Shown: piece after piece, positions 27,927-36,626 of the stretch
Layout of the letters: each line of letters opens with the position of its first letter
Position numbering within the stretch: position 1 is the first letter of the stretch
Assembly: GCA_030145715.1 (NCBI GenBank)
Contig: JAIXHQ010000017.1
Span: forward strand, 1 to 63,241
Reading direction: 5' to 3'
From: Sphingopyxis sp.
Lineage (GTDB): Bacteria; Pseudomonadota; Alphaproteobacteria; Sphingomonadales; Sphingomonadaceae
DNA length: 63,241 nt
Translations under genes and position numbers: made by a program
The notes under the pieces: model-generated
What the model was told of the DNA's origin: nothing
The model's input: only the letters and a program-made list of their open reading frames with translations
Databases searched by the model: none

Positions 27927-29063
27927 CTACTTTCCATGAAATTCGGCGACCGCGCGCGATACCGCCTGCATCAGCGCCATGCGCGCGGGAATCCCCGACG
28001 TGGTATTGCCCATCATCACGACGATCGCATAACGGGTGCCGTCGGGCGCCGTCGCGATGCCGATGTCGTTATAGCCGGCGGTCATGCCGTTCAGATCCTG
28101 CCCGGTCCCGGTCTTGTGCAGAAATTCCCAGCCGGGGGGAAGCCCCGCCTTCAACCGCCGGGGGCCGCTCCTGGTGCGGCTCATCACGCCGAGCAGATAG
28201 TCGGTCGAGGTCGGGGAAAGCAGCGTCCCGCGCGCCAGCCGGGTCAGCGCGCTGGCGATCGCCGCCGGGCTGGCGCCGTCGACCGGATTGGCCAGATAAT
28301 TGTCCATCGCCGCCTTGCGCGTCGCGGGTGCCAGCGCGGCGCGCGCCGCCTGGAAATTGCGGCCGCGCGAATAGCTTTGCTGCCACGTCAGCCCGGCGGT
28401 CCCGCTTTGCAGCAACCGTTCGCCGGGGCCGAACCGGATCGCGCCCAGATCATTTTTGGAAATGAAGGCGCGCACGGCGGCCGGGCCGCCGACCGTGCGC
28501 AACAGGCTGTCGTTCGCGGTGTTGTCGCTGTGCGTGATCGCGGTTTCGATCAGGTCGCGGACGGTCATCGTCACCGATCCTTCGGACTGAACCCGCGCGG
28601 CGATCGGCTGATGGAACAGCGTCAGATCCTCCGGCCCGATCCGCACCCGCTGATCCATGCTCAACCGGCCCTGATCGACCGCGTCGAGGACCGCCAGCGT
28701 GACCCATAGTTTCGAGACGCTTTGTTGCGGGAACAGGTCGGGCCCGCGCTGGGCGATCGCCCATTCGCCGTCGATACGCTGAACCGCGATGCCGGTCTTG
28801 CCCGGAAAGCCGCGCCACAGCGTCTCGATACGATCGGTCAGGCCCGCGGGGGCACGGCGAAAACCGGGATCGATGGTTCCGGGCAGCGCCGAACGCACCG
28901 GCTGTCCGATCGGCACCGTCACCGTCCCCGCCGGGCCGCGCGCCGCCGTCGGCTGCTGCGCCCTGGGCGGCGGCACGAAGGTCGCGCTGCTGACGCAGCC
29001 CGCCAGCACGACGGCGCTCATCGTCACGGCAAGGAGCGGCCTGCCCGAAAACTCAAAATTCAT
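27927..29063 (-). CDS. Class A beta-lactamase-like serine hydrolase (lipoprotein)
   Basis: 378-aa predicted lipoprotein (signal to Cys23, VVLAGC) with a beta-lactamase/transpeptidase fold. Active-site motifs are all visible: S115-V-S-K118 (SxxK), S179-D-N (SDN) and K317-T-G. E215-R-L-L-Q sits where the omega-loop ExxLN motif of class A enzymes would be, with Gln in place of Asn. The fold is therefore complete, but antibiotic hydrolysis cannot be inferred; many such sphingomonad proteins are uncharacterised. A Pro/Ala-rich linker (about 30-70) separates the lipid anchor from the domain. It is followed by a coupled small lipoprotein gene. Confidence 0.82.
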   Translation of the reverse strand: MNFEFSGRPLLAVTMSAVVLAGCVSSATFVPPPRAQQPTAARGPAGTVTVPIGQPVRSALPGTIDPGFRRAPAGLTDRIETLWRGFPGKTGIAVQRIDGEWAIAQRGPDLFPQQSVSKLWVTLAVLDAVDQGRLSMDQRVRIGPEDLTLFHQPIAARVQSEGSVTMTVRDLIETAITHSDNTANDSLLRTVGGPAAVRAFISKNDLGAIRFGPGERLLQSGTAGLTWQQSYSRGRNFQAARAALAPATRKAAMDNYLANPVDGASPAAIASALTRLARGTLLSPTSTDYLLGVMSRTRSGPRRLKAGLPPGWEFLHKTGTGQDLNGMTAGYNDIGIATAPDGTRYAIVVMMGNTTSGIPARMALMQAVSRAVAEFHGK

Positions 29064-29216
29064 TCAAACCCCGCACTCGCGACTTGTCATATCTTCCCTG
29101 CGTCATCGTTTCGCAGGGGAGCGGAGCGGGCCAGCGATTTGCGGTGAACGATTCTTCTGCCGCGACCAGCGGCGGAACGGCGTGCATTCAGCACGCGAAT
29201 GTCGCGCGTGGCGGCG

Positions 29217-29324
29217 TCAAACCGGGATCGGCAGCGCCGGCTGGTTCAGCACGACATAGGTTGCGCCGATCGCAAAGCCGGCGAGCATGGTCAAAAACCA
29301 GTCGGAACGAAGCATGGAGATCAT
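29217..29324 (-). CDS. 35-residue single-pass membrane protein
   Basis: A very short gene encoding MISMLRSDWFLTMLAGF and continuing AIGATYVVLNQPALPIPV. It has one hydrophobic helix (about residues 9-26) and a Pro-rich tail. On the minus strand an AAGAGG Shine-Dalgarno sits 7 nt before the ATG, which argues for real translation. It lies alone in the gap between the aminotransferase and the beta-lactamase-like gene. No function is known to me. Confidence 0.6.
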   Translation of the reverse strand: MISMLRSDWFLTMLAGFAIGATYVVLNQPALPIPV

Positions 29325-29543
29325 ATTGGCCTCTTGTCTTTTCATATCTGTCCGCTCGCGGCCGAAACCGCGATTGTTGCACCGACGCCATGGACCGCCC
29401 CGACCAGATGCGCAGTGACAGGGATCACCCTAACGCCATCGACTTACTATCCGGTGAACCGGGCGCTTAACCGCCGTTCAGGTTCAGATAGGGCCACGCG
29501 TCGGCATTACAAGACCGATCGGTATAAAAATGCGCGCGGGCGA

Positions 29544-30755
29544 TCAGCGGAGCGCGGCGCACGCCTGCTGGATCCGCACACAGGCTTCCTTCAGCACCGC
29601 TTCCGACGTCGCATAGGACACGCGGAACGCGGGCGACAGGCCAAAGGCGCCGCCATGCACCGCCGCGACCTTCGCCGAATCGAGGAAATAGTCGATCAAC
29701 GCCTCGTCGCTGTCGATCAGCTTGCCATCGGGGGTCTTCTTGCCGATGCAGCCCGACGCATCGGGATAGACATAGAAAGCGCCGTCGGGGACGGGGCAGA
29801 CCAGCCCCGGCGCGTCGTTGAGCATCGCGACGACCATGTCGCGGCGCTTTTTGAACGCGGCGTTGCGGTCGTCCAGAAACTGCTGCGGCCCGCCCAGCGC
29901 GGCGGCAGCGGCGGCCTGGGCGATCGAACAGGGGTTCGACGTCGATTGCGACTGAAGCTTGGCCATCGCCTTGATGATCCACGCCGGGCCGCCGGCATAG
30001 CCGATGCGCCAGCCGGTCATCGCATAGGCCTTTGAACAGCCGTTGACCGTCAGGATGCGGTCGATCAGGTCGGGGCAACGCTGAGCCAGCGTCGTGAACG
30101 CGAAATCGGCGTACCAGACATGTTCATACATGTCGTCGGTCATCACCATGACGTGCGGATGGCGGCGGATCACGTCGCCCAGCGCGTCGAGTTCCTCGCC
30201 CGAATAGGCCGCGCCCGACGGGTTCGACGGCGAATTGAACATCACCCAGCGCGTCTTGTCGGTGATCGCGGCGTCGAGCTGTGCCGGGGTGATCTTGTAA
30301 TTCTGGGCCGCCGTGCCCTCGATGATGACCGGCGTCCCGCCCGCGAAAGCGACAATGTCGGGATAGCTGACCCAATAGGGCGCGGGGATGATGACTTCGT
30401 CGCCATGGTCCACCGTCGCGACGAGCGCGTTGAACAGCGTATGTTTTCCGCCGACATTGACCGAAATCTGGTCGAGCCCGAAATCGAGGCCGTTGTCGCG
30501 GCGGAATTTGCCCCGGATCGCTTCCTTCAGCGCCACGGTGCCGTCGACGAGCGTATATTTGGTCTGTCCGTTTCGGATCGCCTCGATCGCCGCTTCCTTG
30601 ACGAAGTCGGGCGTGTCGAAATCGGGTTCGCCCGCGCTGAGGCCGATGACGTCGACGCCCGCCGCTTTCAGCGCGGTCACGCGCGCGGTCATCGCGAGCG
30701 TCGCCGAAGGCTGGATGCGGTTCAGGGCGGCGGAAACATGGGGCTTTGACGACAT
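29544..30755 (-). CDS. Pyridoxal-phosphate aminotransferase, aspartate aminotransferase type
   Basis: Class I (subgroup I-gamma) aminotransferase of 403 aa, most likely aspartate or prephenate aminotransferase. Landmarks are VIGLSAGEPDFDTPDFVKEAA, VNVGGKHTLFNALVA, the PYWVSYPD motif, FNSPSNPSGAAYSGEELDALG, and the PLP lysine in VNGCSKAYAMTGWRIGYAGGP. The start at ATG 30755 (MSSKPHVSAALNRIQPSATLAMTARV) is typical. It is monocistronic, and its exact amino-donor range cannot be read from sequence. Confidence 0.94.
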   Translation of the reverse strand: MSSKPHVSAALNRIQPSATLAMTARVTALKAAGVDVIGLSAGEPDFDTPDFVKEAAIEAIRNGQTKYTLVDGTVALKEAIRGKFRRDNGLDFGLDQISVNVGGKHTLFNALVATVDHGDEVIIPAPYWVSYPDIVAFAGGTPVIIEGTAAQNYKITPAQLDAAITDKTRWVMFNSPSNPSGAAYSGEELDALGDVIRRHPHVMVMTDDMYEHVWYADFAFTTLAQRCPDLIDRILTVNGCSKAYAMTGWRIGYAGGPAWIIKAMAKLQSQSTSNPCSIAQAAAAAALGGPQQFLDDRNAAFKKRRDMVVAMLNDAPGLVCPVPDGAFYVYPDASGCIGKKTPDGKLIDSDEALIDYFLDSAKVAAVHGGAFGLSPAFRVSYATSEAVLKEACVRIQQACAALR

Positions 30756-30919
30756 GACGATTCTTCCGTGGCTTGCGCGGTCGGGGGCGCAAAAGGACAG
30801 GAAATTGCGCGGGGCCGCGCCTAAAGCGTCTGACCGATATTCGCAAGCGCGCTGGTTGATAATTTACCTATGCCCGCCCAAAGCTGGCGCGGTGGTAAAA
30901 AGGCGGCTGCCCCAGTCGG

Positions 30920-32740
30920 TCAAGCCCGGTCGGCCAGCCGCGCCGGAACCAGCCCGCGCAGCGAATTGCCGATGAAGAAACCGTCCGCCAGATCGGCGAG
31001 CCGCAGATGCGATTCGACCGCCCGTCCCCGGTCGATCAGTTCGGCGCGCAGCACACCGGGAAGCAGGCCGAGCGTCAGCGGCGGGGTCAGCAACTGCCCT
31101 TCGCGTTCGACGAAGATGTTGCTCCAACTGCCCTCGGTCACGAAACCGGGTTCGTCGATAAAGACGACCTCTGCTGCGCCGCTTTCGTGCCGGGCGCGGT
31201 CATAATCGGCGCGCAGGCTGGTCTTGTGCGTCAGGCGAAAATCGTCCGCCGCCATCGGCGCCGCGCGGACTGCCACCGGAACGGGCAGTTCGGCAAGCCG
31301 GGGGAGCGGCGACACTTCGATCGCCAGTGCGCCCGACGGCGCCAGCCGCATCCGCACCCGCGCGGCGCTGCGCAGGCGAAAGGTCGCCGATTGCAGGCTG
31401 TTGCGGGCGCCGTGCCGGTCAAAGGCGAATCCCAGCGCCTCGGCGCTGCCCTTCATCCGGGCCAGATGGCCCTCCAGACGCTGAACACCCTCGACCGGAT
31501 CGAAAAGCATCGTTTCCAGAAGGTCGAAGCTTTCGCCCGCTGCGCTCACAAATTCCCCCTTGGCCAGACATTCGCGCCATTCCCCGGCGGGAACGCTGTC
31601 GGCAACTATTCCCGATCCCAATCCCAGCGTGGCGCATGACGCCCCATCCTGCAACCCGCCCTGCGATGGAAAGACCAAAGTGCGGATCGCGACATTGAAC
31701 GCCGCGTCGCCGCCCGCATCGATAAAGCCGATCGATCCGGTGTAGAGCCCCCGTTCGTCCGCTTCGAGGTCGTCGATGATCTCCATCGCCCGCACCTTTG
31801 GCGCGCCGGTGATCGATCCGCAGGGAAAGGCGGCGCGGAGCAGGTCGACCGCACCGACACCGGCGGGCAGGCGCGCGGCGACGTCCGACACAAGCTGGTG
31901 GATCGTCGGAAAGCTTTCGACCCGAAACAGGTCGGGCACCGTCACCGATCCCGGCACCGCGACGCGCGACAAATCGTTGCGGATCAGGTCGACGATCATC
32001 AGATTTTCGGCGCGCTGCTTGGCATCTTCGGCCAGTTCGCGGGCGGCGGCGGCGTCGGCATCGGGCGCGGCAAGGCGCGCGGCGGTCCCCTTCATCGGCC
32101 GCGCCATCACCTGTCCGCCCCGCAACGCGAAAAACAGTTCGGGCGAATGCGACACGATCGCCCGGTCGCCGGTCCAGATCACCCCGCCATAGCCCGCGCG
32201 CGCCGTCCGGCGAAGCCGCGCATGAAGCGCGAGCGGATTGCCCCGCACCGGCACGTCGGCGCGAAAGGTCAGGTTCGCCTGATAAATGTCCCCGGCGCGG
32301 ATATAGCCAAGGATGCGTTCCACCATCGCTTCATAATCGGCGCGCGCGACCCGCGGCACGGCGGCGCCGACCCACGCCGACGCCGGATCGGGAAGCAGAC
32401 GGGGCAAGATGTCCGCATCGATCCGTTCGACCTGTTCGAACAGCCCGAACCAGCCGAGCGGCGCGTTGTCCGGCCCCGGATCGCCCGCGCGGCGCCATGC
32501 GGGCGCAAACCCCTTCCCCGCTTCATATGTCAGATAGCCGGCGGCATGAAGCCCGCGCGCCTGTCCCGCCTCCAGCGCCGACAGCAGCGCCGGGACGTCG
32601 GCGGCGGAATGCGCCGCCAGCACCTCGACCGGGCGGACGAACAGCCGCGCCGCCGCCGCGCCTTCGACGCGCGCATCGTCCAGCAGAACGAAAGGCGCGC
32701 AGTCCGGCCCCGGAATGGGGATTGCGTCGCCCGTCGCCAT
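30920..32740 (-). CDS. pabB: Fused aminodeoxychorismate synthase component I / 4-amino-4-deoxychorismate lyase
   Basis: 606-aa bifunctional folate-pathway enzyme that makes 4-aminobenzoate from chorismate. The PabB part (about 1-375) has YEAMVERILGYIRAGDIYQANLTF, the RPMKGTAAR motif with the catalytic Lys of ADC synthases, LIRNDLSRV, FPTIHQLVS and FPCGSITGAPKVRAMEIIDDLE. The C-terminal class IV aminotransferase-fold lyase (about 385-606) has FDLLETMLFDP, HKTSLRADYDRAR with the PLP lysine, VTEGSWSNIFV and FFIGNSLRGLV. This PabB-PabC fusion is common in alphaproteobacteria. It needs a separate PabA glutaminase, not seen here. Confidence 0.94.
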   Translation of the reverse strand: MATGDAIPIPGPDCAPFVLLDDARVEGAAAARLFVRPVEVLAAHSAADVPALLSALEAGQARGLHAAGYLTYEAGKGFAPAWRRAGDPGPDNAPLGWFGLFEQVERIDADILPRLLPDPASAWVGAAVPRVARADYEAMVERILGYIRAGDIYQANLTFRADVPVRGNPLALHARLRRTARAGYGGVIWTGDRAIVSHSPELFFALRGGQVMARPMKGTAARLAAPDADAAAARELAEDAKQRAENLMIVDLIRNDLSRVAVPGSVTVPDLFRVESFPTIHQLVSDVAARLPAGVGAVDLLRAAFPCGSITGAPKVRAMEIIDDLEADERGLYTGSIGFIDAGGDAAFNVAIRTLVFPSQGGLQDGASCATLGLGSGIVADSVPAGEWRECLAKGEFVSAAGESFDLLETMLFDPVEGVQRLEGHLARMKGSAEALGFAFDRHGARNSLQSATFRLRSAARVRMRLAPSGALAIEVSPLPRLAELPVPVAVRAAPMAADDFRLTHKTSLRADYDRARHESGAAEVVFIDEPGFVTEGSWSNIFVEREGQLLTPPLTLGLLPGVLRAELIDRGRAVESHLRLADLADGFFIGNSLRGLVPARLADRA

Positions 32741-32773
32741 ATTTTGCCCTGAACGCCGGTCGTGCCGCCGCGA

Positions 32774-33310
32774 TCAGCGGTCGCGTTTCATGCGGAGCGA
32801 GCGGCCACCATCCACCGATGCGAAATAGCTGCCCATGGTCGCGACCTTGATCTTCACCTTTTGCCCCGGCTTTGGCTGGCGCGGCAATTGGGTGGTGTCG
32901 ATCTGGACCCACACCGCGTCATCTTCCATCGTGAAGCTGTATTTGCCCGACCGATCCATGCTGACGGCGCGAATCGTCGTTTCGATCTCCTTCACCTCAT
33001 CCTCGTCCCCGCCGAAAATTCCGCCGAGCTTTGGAAAGGAAAAGCCGAACAGCCCGCGCCGAGCCTTTTTCGCGGTCTCGCGATCGGTGAAGGTGATTTC
33101 GCGCGCCTGGTCCGCCGCTGACAGTTCGCCGACCTCGCGATCGAAACAGGCAAGCCGTGCCGCCGCATCGGCGATGTCGCGACAGGCGTAAAGTTCCTTG
33201 ATCTGCGCCGGGACGCCCGTCGGCATCCTGTCCCGGGCGGACACCGGCACCGATAGCGCGGCGACGAGAAGGACGAGCGGCACGGCGACGCGCGATGACA
33301 ATTGCATCAT
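32774..33310 (-). CDS. Secreted hypothetical protein
   Basis: 178-aa exported protein with signal peptide MMQLSSRVAVPLVLLVAALSVPVSA. The mature part has a conserved-looking pair of cysteines (LYACRDIADAAARLACFDREV), a basic and glycine-rich segment (KKARRGLFGFSFPKLGGIFGG) and a C-terminal beta-rich part (YSFTMEDDAVWVQIDTTQLP). The CRDIADAAARLACFD motif recurs in small alphaproteobacterial envelope proteins of unknown function. It is divergent from the acyl-CoA ligase gene. Confidence 0.8.
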   Translation of the reverse strand: MMQLSSRVAVPLVLLVAALSVPVSARDRMPTGVPAQIKELYACRDIADAAARLACFDREVGELSAADQAREITFTDRETAKKARRGLFGFSFPKLGGIFGGDEDEVKEIETTIRAVSMDRSGKYSFTMEDDAVWVQIDTTQLPRQPKPGQKVKIKVATMGSYFASVDGGRSLRMKRDR

Positions 33311-33379
33311 GGCAAAACCCCTGGCGAGAAGACTATGCGCTGCCTAGCCGCAGCGATGACGCGCCGCAAGCGAGCGCGG

Positions 33380-33412
33380 TTGCAAATCGCGGCTTACTGA
33401 CCATAGTGTCAG
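33380..33412 (+). promoter_or_regulatory. Candidate promoter with overlapping dyad upstream of acyl-CoA ligase
   Basis: TTGCAA (33380-33385), 16 nt, then CATAGT (33402-33407) could be -35 and -10 boxes. The -10 lies inside an inverted repeat CTGAC-N6-GTCAG (33397-33412), so a repressor could block it. Pattern evidence only. Confidence 0.3.
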
Positions 33413-33447
33413 GAAACACCAAATGATTGAGAGGATTACCACCCACG

Positions 33448-35124
33448 ATGGACAGCCCCTTTTCCTGGTCTGAAGATTATCGTCACCCCGCGACCTGGGA
33501 CCAGGAGTTCGCGCCGCTGTCGCTGCCCGCGATGCTGGCGGCCAGCGTCGCGCGGCGCGGCGACGCGCCGATGCTCGATTTCATGGGGCGGCAGTTCAGC
33601 TATGCCGAGGTGGCGCGCGGTGCCGCCCGCGTCGCGCGCGGTCTGCAAAAACTGGGGCTGGGCAAGGGAAGCCGTGTCGGCCTGTTCCTGCCCAACGTGC
33701 CGCATTATGTCGCGGCCTATTATGGCGCGCTTGCCGCCGGGGCGACGGTCGTCAATTTCTCGCCACTTTATACCGTCGAGGAACTGGCTGCACAGGTCGA
33801 GGATTCGGGCACCGACACGCTGTTCACGGTCAGCGCCGCCGCGCTGTTGCCGACCGCGCTGAAAGTTCTCGACGGGTCGAGCCTGCAGCGGCTGGTCGTC
33901 GGGTCGGTCGCGGGCGGATTGCCCGCCGCCAAATCGGTCCTCTATCGCCTGTTCAAGCGGCGGGAGGTCGCGGCGCTGCCCACCGACCCGCGGGTCATCC
34001 GCTTTTCCGCGCTGGTCGACAATGACGGCCGCCCCGACCCGGTGGAGGTCGACCCCGAACGCGACATCGCGCTGATCCAATATACCGGCGGGACGACCGG
34101 GACGCCCAAGGGCGCGAAGCTGACGCACCAGAATCTGACCGCCAATGCGCGGCAGGTGAACGCGATCGACCCCGACCCGCAGGCGGCGGACCGCATATTG
34201 GGGGTCCTGCCCTTTTTCCACGTATTCGCCAATACCTGCGTCCTCAACCGCACGATATTGAACGGCGGGACGATCACGATGCTGCCGCGATTCGATGCCA
34301 AGGCGGCGCTGGAGGCGATCACGCGGACGAAAACGACCGCCCTGCCCGGCGTACCCACCATGTATCAGGCGCTGCTCGACCATCCCGCGCTTGCCACGAC
34401 CGATTTTTCCAGCCTGCGCATCTGTATTTCCGGCGGCGCGCCGATGGCAGCCGAACTGCGCGAAAAATTCGTTGCGGCTACCCGCGCATCGCTGGTCGAG
34501 GGATATGGCCTGACGGAAAGTTCGGGGGTGGTGTCGACCAATCCCTATGAAGGGCCGGTCAGGCCGGGAACGATCGGCCAGCCCCTGCCCGCGACGCACA
34601 TCCGCCTGCTGGACAAGGAAGACCCGTCACGCGATGCGCCGGCCGGCGAACCCGGCGAACTGGCGGTCAAGGGGCCGCAGATCATGCAGGGTTACTGGAA
34701 CCGTCCCGACGCGGACAAGGACAGTTTTACCGACGATGGCTGGCTGCGCACCGGCGACGTCGCGGTGGTCGAGGACGGCTATATCCGGATCGTCGACCGG
34801 ATAAAGGACATGATCTCGGTCGGCGGGTTCAAGGTTTATCCCAGCGTGATCGAGGCGCGCCTGTATGAACATCCCGCCGTGAAGGAAGCGATCGTACTGG
34901 GCATCCCCGACGCCTATCGCGGCGAAGCGCCCAAGGCGTTCGTCACGCTGGAGGACGGCGCCCAGGTCAGCGGAGAGGAACTCACCGCCTGGCTGAACCC
35001 GCAGCTTGGCAAGCATGAACGGGTCGATGCCGTCGACGTGCGGTTGAACCTGCCGAAAACGATGATCGGCAAGCTCGACCGCAAGGCGCTGCGCGCCGAG
35101 GAACAGGCGCGCGGCGCGGGCTGA
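33448..35124 (+). CDS. Long-chain acyl-CoA synthetase (AMP-dependent)
   Basis: 558-aa adenylate-forming ligase that activates fatty acids to acyl-CoA. Motifs in order: P-loop-like YTGGTTGTPKGAKLTHQNL (about residues 213-231), LPFFHVFANTCVLN, LRICISGGAPMAAELREKF, VEGYGLTESSGVVSTNP, WLRTGDVAVVEDGYIRIVDRIKDMISVGGFKVYP and the catalytic Lys in PKTMIGKLDRKALR. It resembles FadD-type enzymes. ATG 33448 follows a GAGAGGA run 12 nt upstream. It would feed the acyl-CoA dehydrogenase and ETF encoded elsewhere in the window. Confidence 0.93.
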   Translation: MDSPFSWSEDYRHPATWDQEFAPLSLPAMLAASVARRGDAPMLDFMGRQFSYAEVARGAARVARGLQKLGLGKGSRVGLFLPNVPHYVAAYYGALAAGATVVNFSPLYTVEELAAQVEDSGTDTLFTVSAAALLPTALKVLDGSSLQRLVVGSVAGGLPAAKSVLYRLFKRREVAALPTDPRVIRFSALVDNDGRPDPVEVDPERDIALIQYTGGTTGTPKGAKLTHQNLTANARQVNAIDPDPQAADRILGVLPFFHVFANTCVLNRTILNGGTITMLPRFDAKAALEAITRTKTTALPGVPTMYQALLDHPALATTDFSSLRICISGGAPMAAELREKFVAATRASLVEGYGLTESSGVVSTNPYEGPVRPGTIGQPLPATHIRLLDKEDPSRDAPAGEPGELAVKGPQIMQGYWNRPDADKDSFTDDGWLRTGDVAVVEDGYIRIVDRIKDMISVGGFKVYPSVIEARLYEHPAVKEAIVLGIPDAYRGEAPKAFVTLEDGAQVSGEELTAWLNPQLGKHERVDAVDVRLNLPKTMIGKLDRKALRAEEQARGAG

Positions 35125-35138
35125 GCGCCCGCCGCCGC

Positions 35139-35567
35139 CTATCGACCCGCGGGTCTTGTCCAGATTTTGGTGCGGCAGAAAACGGCCAGGCACCCCTTCA
35201 GCTCCAGCTTGCCATTGGCCAGCAGTTTCAGCGTGCCGGTCGATGCGCCGTCGCCGGTTTCGGGGTCGTAAACCGGCCCGCCCTTCCATTCCACCGGCCC
35301 GCCGGTAAAGCCTTTCAGCACAACAAGCCCCTTGATGCGCCGCTGGCGAAGGCTGGCGTCGGAATTGCGCACGTCGCGCAGATCGGGGTTGCCGCGCAGC
35401 CGCGCCGCATCGACCACACGGCCGCACAAGGCACGGCCGCAGCGATAGATTTCGACCCGGCCACCCTCGGTCGCCGTCGCCCATATGCCGGTGATGTCGG
35501 CGGCGGACGCCTGCGCCGGGGCAAGGAACAGGGATCCCAGAACAAGGGGGAGAGCAAGACGTTTCAT
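35139..35567 (-). CDS. DUF2147 family secreted protein
   Basis: 142-aa exported protein with signal peptide MKRLALPLVLGSLFLAPAQASA. The rest is a single DUF2147 domain: ITGIWATATEGGRVEIYRCGRALCGRVV, then VVLKGFTGGPVEWKGGPVYDPETGD and the C-terminal GCLAVFCRTKIWTR. Four cysteines occur in two close pairs and could form disulfides. The function of DUF2147 is unknown. Its start overlaps the stop of the upstream PF10118 gene by 4 nt (ATGA). Confidence 0.9.
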   Translation of the reverse strand: MKRLALPLVLGSLFLAPAQASAADITGIWATATEGGRVEIYRCGRALCGRVVDAARLRGNPDLRDVRNSDASLRQRRIKGLVVLKGFTGGPVEWKGGPVYDPETGDGASTGTLKLLANGKLELKGCLAVFCRTKIWTRPAGR

Positions 35568-36421
35568 GCGGCGGTCCTTTTCGGTTCGCTGGTTTCCAGC
35601 ATTGCCATGGCTTTGGCGAGGAGCGGCCGGTCGTCAAGTTCCCACGGATGGAAACCCGGCCGCATATAGGTGAAGACACCGCCGAGCAGCAGGCGCATCG
35701 TCCCCGGTTCCTTGTAAAGAAAGCCAAGCAGCGCCCGCCATGTCGCCCAATTGTTGCAGCCATCCTGGCGCAGCAGATCGGCCGTGTTGCGAAAGATCAC
35801 ATAATGAAAGCGCAGCGTCGTCACGGCCATCACCACGCTGCGTTTCAGCCAGCGCCGCAGCGGCATCATGTCCCGCGTGGCGTGCAGATAGGTGTCGAAC
35901 GCCACCGCCTTATGCTCAATCTCTTCCATCGCATGCCATTGCCACAGCCGCTTCGCCTCCTCCGTCGCGCCGGCCAGATGGGCGGGATTGGCGAGCGCAT
36001 CATGCGCAAGGGTCGCGGTGAAATGTTCGAGCGCGCAGGTGGCGGCAAGCTGCTGGATCGGCGACCGCCGCTTGACCCACGCGATCGTCCGCCGCGCCCG
36101 GTCCTCCAGCGGGGCGATGTCGTAACCGACATCCTCTGCCTGCCGGTTGAACACCACATGTTCGCGCGTGTGCATCGATTCCTGATAGAGAAAATCGTCG
36201 ATCTGGCCGCGCAGCGGCTGCGGCGTTCCTTCGCGAAAATGGCGCACCGACGTCATGAAGAATTTTTCGCCCACCGGAAAGGTCGACGACAGGGCATTGA
36301 AAAAGGCGGTGCGGCCGGGATCGCCGCTGTGCCACCAGCGCGGCGGCGCCATGTCGCGCCCGAATTTCAGGTCGCGCTTTTCGATCTTCAGATCCTGCGG
36401 CGTATGGGGCGATTGCGTCAT
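35564..36421 (-). CDS. PF10118 family putative metal-dependent hydrolase
   Basis: 285-aa protein of the PF10118 family, which is helical and related to ferritin-like proteins. Conserved Glu/His clusters are visible: FLYQESMHTREHVVFN, CALEHFTATLAHDAL and WHAMEEIEHKAVAFDTY, which would form a di-metal site. Activity is not established for the family. The gene starts immediately downstream of a dyad in the intergenic region shared with a divergent TetR gene, so TetR control is likely. Confidence 0.88.
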   Translation of the reverse strand: MTQSPHTPQDLKIEKRDLKFGRDMAPPRWWHSGDPGRTAFFNALSSTFPVGEKFFMTSVRHFREGTPQPLRGQIDDFLYQESMHTREHVVFNRQAEDVGYDIAPLEDRARRTIAWVKRRSPIQQLAATCALEHFTATLAHDALANPAHLAGATEEAKRLWQWHAMEEIEHKAVAFDTYLHATRDMMPLRRWLKRSVVMAVTTLRFHYVIFRNTADLLRQDGCNNWATWRALLGFLYKEPGTMRLLLGGVFTYMRPGFHPWELDDRPLLAKAMAMLETSEPKRTAA

Positions 36422-36446
36422 ATGGCACCTCCTCGCGATTCAAATG

Positions 36447-36462
36447 ACATTTACACTAATGT
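36447..36462. promoter_or_regulatory. Candidate TetR operator (ACATT-N6-AATGT)
   Basis: A perfect 5-bp inverted repeat, ACATT-N6-AATGT, lies within an AT-rich stretch 26-41 nt upstream of the PF10118 gene and about 165 nt from the TetR gene. TTTACAnnnnTGTAAA-like dyads are typical TetR operators. The link to the adjacent regulator is inferred from position. Confidence 0.4.
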
Positions 36463-36626
36463 ATATATGATAGTCAGCCATTCGGCGCAAGCGTGGATTG
36501 ATCCCGGATTCGTGTGGCATTCGTGGGACAGACCCCGCGCGCGGACGAATTATGACTCTGGCGATCTTTGCGCTAAGGCGATTGACGACGGTATCAGTGG
36601 GATGACGCCGAAGAAGGAATGAGGGC

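Noticed and set aside
29391..29470. 26-codon frame MDRPDQMRSDRDHPNAIDLL... on the plus strand
   Set aside because: No Shine-Dalgarno, highly charged, no membrane or other feature; probably chance.
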